Of a stretch of DNA of 64,000 bases, positions 54,620-64,000 are shown piece after piece; position 1 is the first letter of the stretch, and every line of letters begins with the position of its first letter. The notes beneath the pieces were generated by a model that was not told the DNA's origin, did not search any database, and was given only the letters and a program-made list of their open reading frames with translations. The DNA is from Trichobilharzia regenti. Taxonomy: Eukaryota; Platyhelminthes; Trematoda; Strigeidida; Schistosomatidae. The stretch spans positions 69,577,668 through 69,641,667 of the forward strand of contig OX235270.1 of NCBI GenBank assembly GCA_944472135.2. The letters run 5' to 3'. The position numbers and the translations under genes are program-made.

Positions 54620-55955
54620 AGCGTCGGTCGTGAAGTAATCTGGCTAATGCCTCAGACAATTATAAGCCTCATTCAACAGCCATATGATGATGACACATGC
54701 GAAGCAATTCACAACGGAAAGCTCAATGAGTCGTTTGGAGTTGAGACAAGACTAGGAGACACTGGATGACGAGACAGACTGTGGAGAGCGAGAAGACTGG
54801 CGAACACTGGATGGAGAAAAGAAACAATCTCGAAGATGTGGATTTCTCAGGCGGTCTGTGTCTCATGTCTCACAATCTCGGAGATTTACAGGCGGAAACG
54901 AACAAGGTGGCAGAAGGCTCAGCGAAGATGTGACTCACGTGAACATACAGAAGACAGTGGTGATGGAGACACCCGACTGACAAGAACAAGCACCAATCTC
55001 CATCGACTGGAGAAATCTAAGCAAAGGCAGCTTTTTCACTCCATCAGATTGACACAACACAAATCAGGTAGACTTCATCTCAGTCTTCAGAGAGTGGAGA
55101 CAGTTCGCTGGTCGCAAGATGGACAAGACGAGCAGATGTACCAGGCTAAGGCCACCACCATCTGGTGCAAGCAACATTCGAGATGAAGATGAAGGAAGCC
55201 GGAAATAGACCACAAGTCGACGTAAACATTCACAAACCGAAAGGAACCCTCACTGTAGTCATGAGGAAGAGGTTGGAGGCATTGACCAACTTCACCGAAG
55301 AAACCTGTGTATAGGAACACTAGAACTCTGTGAAAGCGATGTGGAAGGAAGCCTGTATAGACATGTTAGGCATGAAGAAGAGGCAATACAAGTAATGGCT
55401 CACTACGGACATCTGGGAGCTGATGAGGGAGAGAAGGATGGTGAAGCAGAGGATGAAGCGGTCCAGAGATGAACAATGAAAGGAGAAGCTGAGTATAACC
55501 TACAGAGCACTGAAGAAAGGAGTGGAGAAGGGTGCTAGGAAAGACATAAGATACTTTCACTTTTACGACAACCTAGCGACTGGAGTGGAACAACCTGCAG
55601 GAAATGGAGACCTCAGAATTCTACGTCAGACAATCAGACCACTATCCGGAAGGCGATCAAGGCGGGTGAAGTCAGTGAGGGATAGTGAATCGAAGCCAAT
55701 TAGCAAAGATGTGGAGCAGGTGAAGCTCTGGACTGATCACTTCAAATGACTCGTGAATCGACACCCACCAACAAAGTATTGAGCCGAGTTATCCTGAAAG
55801 ATGCATGGATGGAGAACGCCCATCGGAGCAGGCTGGATTCAGGAGGAAGAAGTCATGCACAGGCTAAATTGCAACACTATGCATCACCGTCGAATACAAC
55901 CATGAATATCAGTCAACTCTGCCTCAATTTCACCGAATTTGGAAAGGCCTTGAAC
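54620..55955 (+). pseudogene. First unit of the array: chimeric, deleted LINE fragment
   Basis: A representative unit. Relative to an RTE-type order (endonuclease, linker, fingers, palm, C-terminal), the unit starts inside the palm, runs to just after the catalytic box, then continues with endonuclease C-terminal sequence at about 55050-55068. That internal join is the true head-to-tail repeat junction: each ancestral unit ran from endonuclease to post-catalytic RT. The catalytic Asp-Asp is replaced by Gly-Gly. A block of the RT N-terminal region, between the linker and KVLSRVIL, is missing. No promoter, 3' tail or complete domain remains. Confidence 0.85.
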
Positions 55956-58900
55956 AGCGTCGGTCGTGAAGTAATCTGGCTAATGCCTCAGACAATTATA
56001 AGCCTCATTCAACAGCCATATGATGATGACACATGCGAAGCAATTCACAACGGAAAGCTCAATGAGTCGTTTGGAGTTGAGACAAGACTAGGAGACACTG
56101 GATGACGAGACAGACTGTGGAGAGCGAGAAGACTGGCGAACACTGGATGGAGAAAAGAAACAATCTCGAAGATGTGGATTTCTCAGGCGGTCTGTGTCTC
56201 ATGTCTCACAATCTCGGAGATTTACAGGCGGAAACGAACAAGGTGGCAGAAGGCTCAGCGAAGATGTGACTCACGTGAACATACAGAAGACAGTGGTGAT
56301 GGAGACACCCGACTGACAAGAACAAGCACCAATCTCCATCGACTGGAGAAATCTAAGCAAAGGCAGCTTTTTCACTCCATCAGATTGACACAACACAAAT
56401 CAGGTAGACTTCATCTCAGTCTTCAGAGAGTGGAGACAGTTCGCTGGTCGCAAGATGGACAAGACGAGCAGATGTACCAGGCTAAGGCCACCACCATCTG
56501 GTGCAAGCAACATTCGAGATGAAGATGAAGGAAGCCGGAAATAGACCACAAGTCGACGTAAACATTCACAAACCGAAAGGAACCCTCACTGTAGTCATGA
56601 GGAAGAGGTTGGAGGCATTGACCAACTTCACCGAAGAAACCTGTGTATAGGAACACTAGAACTCTGTGAAAGCGATGTGGAAGGAAGCCTGTATAGACAT
56701 GTTAGGCATGAAGAAGAGGCAATACAAGTAATGGCTCACTACGGACATCTGGGAGCTGATGAGGGAGAGAAGGATGGTGAAGCAGAGGATGAAGCGGTCC
56801 AGAGATGAACAATGAAAGGAGAAGCTGAGTATAACCTACAGAGCACTGAAGAAAGGAGTGGAGAAGGGTGCTAGGAAAGACATAAGATACTTTCACTTTT
56901 ACGACAACCTAGCGACTGGAGTGGAACAACCTGCAGGAAATGGAGACCTCAGAATTCTACGTCAGACAATCAGACCACTATCCGGAAGGCGATCAAGGCG
57001 GGTGAAGTCAGTGAGGGATAGTGAATCGAAGCCAATTAGCAAAGATGTGGAGCAGGTGAAGCTCTGGACTGATCACTTCAAATGACTCGTGAATCGACAC
57101 CCACCAACAAAGTATTGAGCCGAGTTATCCTGAAAGATGCATGGATGGAGAACGCCCATCGGAGCAGGCTGGATTCAGGAGGAAGAAGTCATGCACAGGC
57201 TAAATTGCAACACTATGCATCACCGTCGAATACAACCATGAATATCAGTCAACTCTGCCTCAATTTCACCGAATTTGGAAAGGCCTTGAACAGCGTCGGT
57301 CGTGAAGTAATCTGGCTAATGCCTCAGACAATTATAAGCCTCATTCAACAGCCATATGATGATGACACATGCGAAGCAATTCACAACGGAAAGCTCAATG
57401 AGTCGTTTGGAGTTGAGACAAGACTAGGAGACACTGGATGACGAGACAGACTGTGGAGAGCGAGAAGACTGGCGAACACTGGATGGAGAAAAGAAACAAT
57501 CTCGAAGATGTGGATTTCTCAGGCGGTCTGTGTCTCATGTCTCACAATCTCGGAGATTTACAGGCGGAAACGAACAAGGTGGCAGAAGGCTCAGCGAAGA
57601 TGTGACTCACGTGAACATACAGAAGACAGTGGTGATGGAGACACCCGACTGACAAGAACAAGCACCAATCTCCATCGACTGGAGAAATCTAAGCAAAGGC
57701 AGCTTTTTCACTCCATCAGATTGACACAACACAAATCAGGTAGACTTCATCTCAGTCTTCAGAGAGTGGAGACAGTTCGCTGGTCGCAAGATGGACAAGA
57801 CGAGCAGATGTACCAGGCTAAGGCCACCACCATCTGGTGCAAGCAACATTCGAGATGAAGATGAAGGAAGCCGGAAATAGACCACAAGTCGACGTAAACA
57901 TTCACAAACCGAAAGGAACCCTCACTGTAGTCATGAGGAAGAGGTTGGAGGCATTGACCAACTTCACCGAAGAAACCTGTGTATAGGAACACTAGAACTC
58001 TGTGAAAGCGATGTGGAAGGAAGCCTGTATAGACATGTTAGGCATGAAGAAGAGGCAATACAAGTAATGGCTCACTACGGACATCTGGGAGCTGATGAGG
58101 GAGAGAAGGATGGTGAAGCAGAGGATGAAGCGGTCCAGAGATGAACAATGAAAGGAGAAGCTGAGTATAACCTACAGAGCACTGAAGAAAGGAGTGGAGA
58201 AGGGTGCTAGGAAAGACATAAGATACTTTCACTTTTACGACAACCCAGCGACTGGAGTGGAACAACCTGCAGGAAATGGAGACCTCAGAATTCTACGTCA
58301 GACAATCAGACCACTATCCGGAAGGCGATCAAGGCGGGTGAAGTCAGTGAGGGATAGTGAATCGAAGCCAATTAGCAAAGATGTGGAGCAGGTGAAGCTC
58401 TGGACTGATCACTTCAAATGACTCGTGAATCGACACCCACCAACAAAGTATTGAGCCGAGTTATCCTGAAAGATGCATGGATGGAGAACGCCCATCGGAG
58501 CAGGCTGGATTCAGGAGGAAGAAGTCATGCACAGGCTAAATTGCAACACTATGCATCACCGTCGAATACAACCATGAATATCAGTCAACTCTGCCTCAAT
58601 TTCACCGAATTTGGAAAGGCCTTGAACAGCGTCGGTCGTGAAGTAATCTGGCTAATGCCTCAGACAATTATAAGCCTCATTCAACAGCCATATGATGATG
58701 ACACATGCGAAGCAATTCACAACGGAAAGCTCAATGAGTCGTTTGGAGTTGAGACAAGACTAGGAGACACTGGATGACGAGACAGACTGTGGAGAGCGAG
58801 AAGACTGGCGAACACTGGATGGAGAAAAGAAACAATCTCGAAGATGTGGATTTCTCAGGCGGTCTGTGTCTCATGTCTCACAATCTCGGAGATTTACAGG

Positions 58901-61900
58901 CGGAAACGAACAAGGTGGCAGAAGGCTCAGCGAAGATGTGACTCACGTGAACATACAGAAGACAGTGGTGATGGAGACACCCGACTGACAAGAACAAGCA
59001 CCAATCTCCATCGACTGGAGAAATCTAAGCAAAGGCAGCTTTTTCACTCCATCAGATTGACACAACACAAATCAGGTAGACTTCATCTCAGTCTTCAGAG
59101 AGTGGAGACAGTTCGCTGGTCGCAAGATGGACAAGACGAGCAGATGTACCAGGCTAAGGCCACCACCATCTGGTGCAAGCAACATTCGAGATGAAGATGA
59201 AGGAAGCCGGAAATAGACCACAAGTCGACGTAAACATTCACAAACCGAAAGGAACCCTCACTGTAGTCATGAGGAAGAGGTTGGAGGCATTGACCAACTT
59301 CACCGAAGAAACCTGTGTATAGGAACACTAGAACTCTGTGAAAGCGATGTGGAAGGAAGCCTGTATAGACATGTTAGGCATGAAGAAGAGGCAATACAAG
59401 TAATGGCTCACTACGGACATCTGGGAGCTGATGAGGGAGAGAAGGATGGTGAAGCAGAGGATGAAGCGGTCCAGAGATGAACAATGAAAGGAGAAGCTGA
59501 GTATAACCTACAGAGCACTGAAGAAAGGAGTGGAGAAGGGTGCTAGGAAAGACATAAGATACTTTCACTTTTACGACAACCTAGCGACTGGAGTGGAACA
59601 ACCTGCAGGAAATGGAGACCTCAGAATTCTACGTCAGACAATCAGACCACTATCCGGAAGGCGATCAAGGCGGGTGAAGTCAGTGAGGGATAGTGAATCG
59701 AAGCCAATTAGCAAAGATGTGGAGCAGGTGAAGCTCTGGACTGATCACTTCAAATGACTCGTGAATCGACACCCACCAACAAAGTATTGAGCCGAGTTAT
59801 CCTGAAAGATGCATGGATGGAGAACGCCCATCGGAGCAGGCTGGATTCAGGAGGAAGAAGTCATGCACAGGCTAAATTGCAACACTATGCATCACCGTCG
59901 AATACAACCATGAATATCAGTCAACTCTGCCTCAATTTCACCGAATTTGGAAAGGCCTTGAACAGCGTCGGTCGTGAAGTAATCTGGCTAATGCCTCAGA
60001 CAATTATAAGCCTCATTCAACAGCCATATGATGATGACACATGCGAAGCAATTCACAACGGAAAGCTCAATGAGTCGTTTGGAGTTGAGACAAGACTAGG
60101 AGACACTGGATGACGAGACAGACTGTGGAGAGCGAGAAGACTGGCGAACACTGGATGGAGAAAAGAAACAATCTCGAAGATGTGGATTTCTCAGGCGGTC
60201 TGTGTCTCATGTCTCACAATCTCGGAGATTTACAGGCGGAAACGAACAAGGTGGCAGAAGGCTCAGCGAAGATGTGACTCACGTGAACATACAGAAGACA
60301 GTGGTGATGGAGACACCCGACTGACAAGAACAAGCACCAATCTCCATCGACTGGAGAAATCTAAGCAAAGGCAGCTTTTTCACTCCATCAGATTGACACA
60401 ACACAAATCAGGTAGACTTCATCTCAGTCTTCAGAGAGTGGAGACAGTTCGCTGGTCGCAAGATGGACAAGACGAGCAGATGTACCAGGCTAAGGCCACC
60501 ACCATCTGGTGCAAGCAACATTCGAGATGAAGATGAAGGAAGCCGGAAATAGACCACAAGTCGACGTAAACATTCACAAACCGAAAGGAACCCTCACTGT
60601 AGTCATGAGGAAGAGGTTGGAGGCATTGACCAACTTCACCGAAGAAACCTGTGTATAGGAACACTAGAACTCTGTGAAAGCGATGTGGAAGGAAGCCTGT
60701 ATAGACATGTTAGGCATGAAGAAGAGGCAATACAAGTAATGGCTCACTACGGACATCTGGGAGCTGATGAGGGAGAGAAGGATGGTGAAGCAGAGGATGA
60801 AGCGGTCCAGAGATGAACAATGAAAGGAGAAGCTGAGTATAACCTACAGAGCACTGAAGAAAGGAGTGGAGAAGGGTGCTAGGAAAGACATAAGATACTT
60901 TCACTTTTACGACAACCTAGCGACTGGAGTGGAACAACCTGCAGGAAATGGAGACCTCAGAATTCTACGTCAGACAATCAGACCACTATCCGGAAGGCGA
61001 TCAAGGCGGGTGAAGTCAGTGAGGGATAGTGAATCGAAGCCAATTAGCAAAGATGTGGAGCAGGTGAAGCTCTGGACTGATCACTTCAAATGACTCGTGA
61101 ATCGACACCCACCAACAAAGTATTGAGCCGAGTTATCCTGAAAGATGCATGGATGGAGAACGCCCATCGGAGCAGGCTGGATTCAGGAGGAAGAAGTCAT
61201 GCACAGGCTAAATTGCAACACTATGCATCACCGTCGAATACAACCATGAATATCAGTCAACTCTGCCTCAATTTCACCGAATTTGGAAAGGCCTTGAACA
61301 GCGTCGGTCGTGAAGTAATCTGGCTAATGCCTCAGACAATTATAAGCCTCATTCAACAGCCATATGATGATGACACATGCGAAGCAATTCACAACGGAAA
61401 GCTCAATGAGTCGTTTGGAGTTGAGACAAGACTAGGAGACACTGGATGACGAGACAGACTGTGGAGAGCGAGAAGACTGGCGAACACTGGATGGAGAAAA
61501 GAAACAATCTCGAAGATGTGGATTTCTCAGGCGGTCTGTGTCTCATGTCTCACAATCTCGGAGATTTACAGGCGGAAACGAACAAGGTGGCAGAAGGCTC
61601 AGCGAAGATGTGACTCACGTGAACATACAGAAGACAGTGGTGATGGAGACACCCGACTGACAAGAACAAGCACCAATCTCCATCGACTGGAGAAATCTAA
61701 GCAAAGGCAGCTTTTTCACTCCATCAGATTGACACAACACAAATCAGGTAGACTTCATCTCAGTCTTCAGAGAGTGGAGACAGTTCGCTGGTCGCAAGAT
61801 GGACAAGACGAGCAGATGTACCAGGCTAAGGCCACCACCATCTGGTGCAAGCAACATTCGAGATGAAGATGAAGGAAGCCGGAAATAGACCACAAGTCGA

Positions 61901-64000
61901 CGTAAACATTCACAAACCGAAAGGAACCCTCACTGTAGTCATGAGGAAGAGGTTGGAGGCATTGACCAACTTCACCGAAGAAACCTGTGTATAGGAACAC
62001 TAGAACTCTGTGAAAGCGATGTGGAAGGAAGCCTGTATAGACATGTTAGGCATGAAGAAGAGGCAATACAAGTAATGGCTCACTACGGACATCTGGGAGC
62101 TGATGAGGGAGAGAAGGATGGTGAAGCAGAGGATGAAGCGGTCCAGAGATGAACAATGAAAGGAGAAGCTGAGTATAACCTACAGAGCACTGAAGAAAGG
62201 AGTGGAGAAGGGTGCTAGGAAAGACATAAGATACTTTCACTTTTACGACAACCTAGCGACTGGAGTGGAACAACCTGCAGGAAATGGAGACCTCAGAATT
62301 CTACGTCAGACAATCAGACCACTATCCGGAAGGCGATCAAGGCGGGTGAAGTCAGTGAGGGATAGTGAATCGAAGCCAATTAGCAAAGATGTGGAGCAGG
62401 TGAAGCTCTGGACTGATCACTTCAAATGACTCGTGAATCGACACCCACCAACAAAGTATTGAGCCGAGTTATCCTGAAAGATGCATGGATGGAGAACGCC
62501 CATCGGAGCAGGCTGGATTCAGGAGGAAGAAGTCATGCACAGGCTAAATTGCAACACTATGCATCACCGTCGAATACAACCATGAATATCAGTCAACTCT
62601 GCCTCAATTTCACCGAATTTGGAAAGGCCTTGAACAGCGTCGGTCGTGAAGTAATCTGGCTAATGCCTCAGACAATTATAAGCCTCATTCAACAGCCATA
62701 TGATGATGACACATGCGAAGCAATTCACAACGGAAAGCTCAATGAGTCGTTTGGAGTTGAGACAAGACTAGGAGACACTGGATGACGAGACAGACTGTGG
62801 AGAGCGAGAAGACTGGCGAACACTGGATGGAGAAAAGAAACAATCTCGAAGATGTGGATTTCTCAGGCGGTCTGTGTCTCATGTCTCACAATCTCGGAGA
62901 TTTACAGGCGGAAACGAACAAGGTGGCAGAAGGCTCAGCGAAGATGTGACTCACGTGAACATACAGAAGACAGTGGTGATGGAGACACCCGACTGACAAG
63001 AACAAGCACCAATCTCCATCGACTGGAGAAATCTAAGCAAAGGCAGCTTTTTCACTCCATCAGATTGACACAACACAAATCAGGTAGACTTCATCTCAGT
63101 CTTCAGAGAGTGGAGACAGTTCGCTGGTCGCAAGATGGACAAGACGAGCAGATGTACCAGGCTAAGGCCACCACCATCTGGTGCAAGCAACATTCGAGAT
63201 GAAGATGAAGGAAGCCGGAAATAGACCACAAGTCGACGTAAACATTCACAAACCGAAAGGAACCCTCACTGTAGTCATGAGGAAGAGGTTGGAGGCATTG
63301 ACCAACTTCACCGAAGAAACCTGTGTATAGGAACACTAGAACTCTGTGAAAGCGATGTGGAAGGAAGCCTGTATAGACATGTTAGGCATGAAGAAGAGGC
63401 AATACAAGTAATGGCTCACTACGGACATCTGGGAGCTGATGAGGGAGAGAAGGATGGTGAAGCAGAGGATGAAGCGGTCCAGAGATGAACAATGAAAGGA
63501 GAAGCTGAGTATAACCTACAGAGCACTGAAGAAAGGAGTGGAGAAGGGTGCTAGGAAAGACATAAGATACTTTCACTTTTACGACAACCTAGCGACTGGA
63601 GTGGAACAACCTGCAGGAAATGGAGACCTCAGAATTCTACGTCAGACAATCAGACCACTATCCGGAAGGCGATCAAGGCGGGTGAAGTCAGTGAGGGATA
63701 GTGAATCGAAGCCAATTAGCAAAGATGTGGAGCAGGTGAAGCTCTGGACTGATCACTTCAAATGACTCGTGAATCGACACCCACCAACAAAGTATTGAGC
63801 CGAGTTATCCTGAAAGATGCATGGATGGAGAACGCCCATCGGAGCAGGCTGGATTCAGGAGGAAGAAGTCATGCACAGGCTAAATTGCAACACTATGCAT
63901 CACCGTCGAATACAACCATGAATATCAGTCAACTCTGCCTCAATTTCACCGAATTTGGAAAGGCCTTGAACAGCGTCGGTCGTGAAGTAATCTGGCTAAT
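54620..64000 (+). repeat. Tandem array of a 1336-bp unit derived from a dead RTE-like LINE
   Basis: Units begin at 54620, 55956, 57292, 58628, 59964, 61300 and 62636; an eighth starts at 63972 and runs off the window. Period is exactly 1336 with no length variation. The only difference I found is C for T at 58246 in unit 3. Plus-strand pieces match RTE parts. From the unit start: the palm end (GREVIW...IISLIQQPYDDDTCEAIHNG), FSGGLCLMS where FADDLCLMS is expected (54844 on), a post-catalytic part (VNIQKT, PISIDWRN), a jump back to endonuclease (VDFISVFREW near 55068), a linker (ARKDIRYF, KLWTDHF), a deletion near 55765-55775, RT fingers, then LNFTEFGKALNSV. Stops occur in all frames, so it encodes nothing. 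Confidence 0.95.

Larger units (their letters stand above)
52914..54622 (-). repeat. Right copy of the 1.7-kb inverted duplication
   Basis: Reverse complement of 42383-44093, about 8.8 kb away, on the far side of GLCE exons 7-9. It holds the LINE 3' end (minus strand, 53340-54075, tail (ATT)n at 53341-53356) and the SINE (54310-54524). Its outer edge GAAGC at 54618-54622 overlaps the first bases of the 1336-bp tandem array. Confidence 0.9.

Noticed and set aside
54836..63765. Repeated frames of 116, 119, 75 and 77 codons, one set per 1336-bp unit
   Set aside because: They are fragments in shifting frames of LINE-derived sequence or antisense shadows. None holds a complete domain, and their regular recurrence only reflects the repeat period.
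54620..64000. Tandem array considered as CRISPR-like or a host multigene array
   Set aside because: Units are 1336 bp and contiguous without spacers, and contain no intact gene; it is a satellite made of a LINE fragment.

Overview
The window is a piece of a metazoan genome, most likely a trematode and probably a schistosomatid. The reasons are a 34-bp first intron in an otherwise long-intron gene, AT-rich intergenic DNA, CsRn1-type Ty3 elements, Pao elements, RTE-like LINEs and a tRNA-derived SINE. Nothing prokaryotic is present. The species call is inference; the repeat families are named from motifs read in the translations, not from database searches.

Layout. Positions 1-440 hold what looks like the last coding exon of an unrecognised host gene (+). 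From 1711 to 26712 is a nest of LTR retrotransposons: a Ty3/gypsy element on the minus strand with 352-bp LTRs (1711-6255); a Pao/BEL element on the plus strand with 357-bp LTRs (6591-13317) and one frameshift in integrase; a decayed minus-strand Pao gag fragment with two divergent LTRs and a LINE scrap between them (13318-15947); and a head-to-tail run of CsRn1-like Ty3 elements on the minus strand in which neighbours share LTRs (15962-26712: truncated copy A, LTR, broken copy B, LTR, intact copy C, LTR).

From 27755 to 48846 runs the one recognisable host gene, a heparan-sulfate D-glucuronyl C5-epimerase (GLCE) on the plus strand. I reconstructed it as nine coding exons in consistent phase, 702 codons plus stop, with a polyadenylation signal at 48926. 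Its introns hold a degraded RTE-like LINE, two copies of another LINE family, a 120-bp near-perfect palindrome, a foldback element, a 314-bp MITE-like element with 23-bp inverted termini, a tRNA-derived SINE and a Ty3 integrase scrap.

A 1.7-kb segment (SINE plus LINE 3' end plus flank) is present twice in opposite orientation (42383-44093 and 52914-54622), flanking the last three GLCE exons. The right copy abuts, within 2-3 bases, a tandem array of a 1336-bp unit (54620 to the window end, seven full units). The unit descends from an RTE-like LINE with an internal deletion and a destroyed catalytic motif, so the array is a macrosatellite built from a dead retrotransposon. This array and its junction with the inverted duplication are the least ordinary things here. 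The LTR-sharing Ty3 run is the second.
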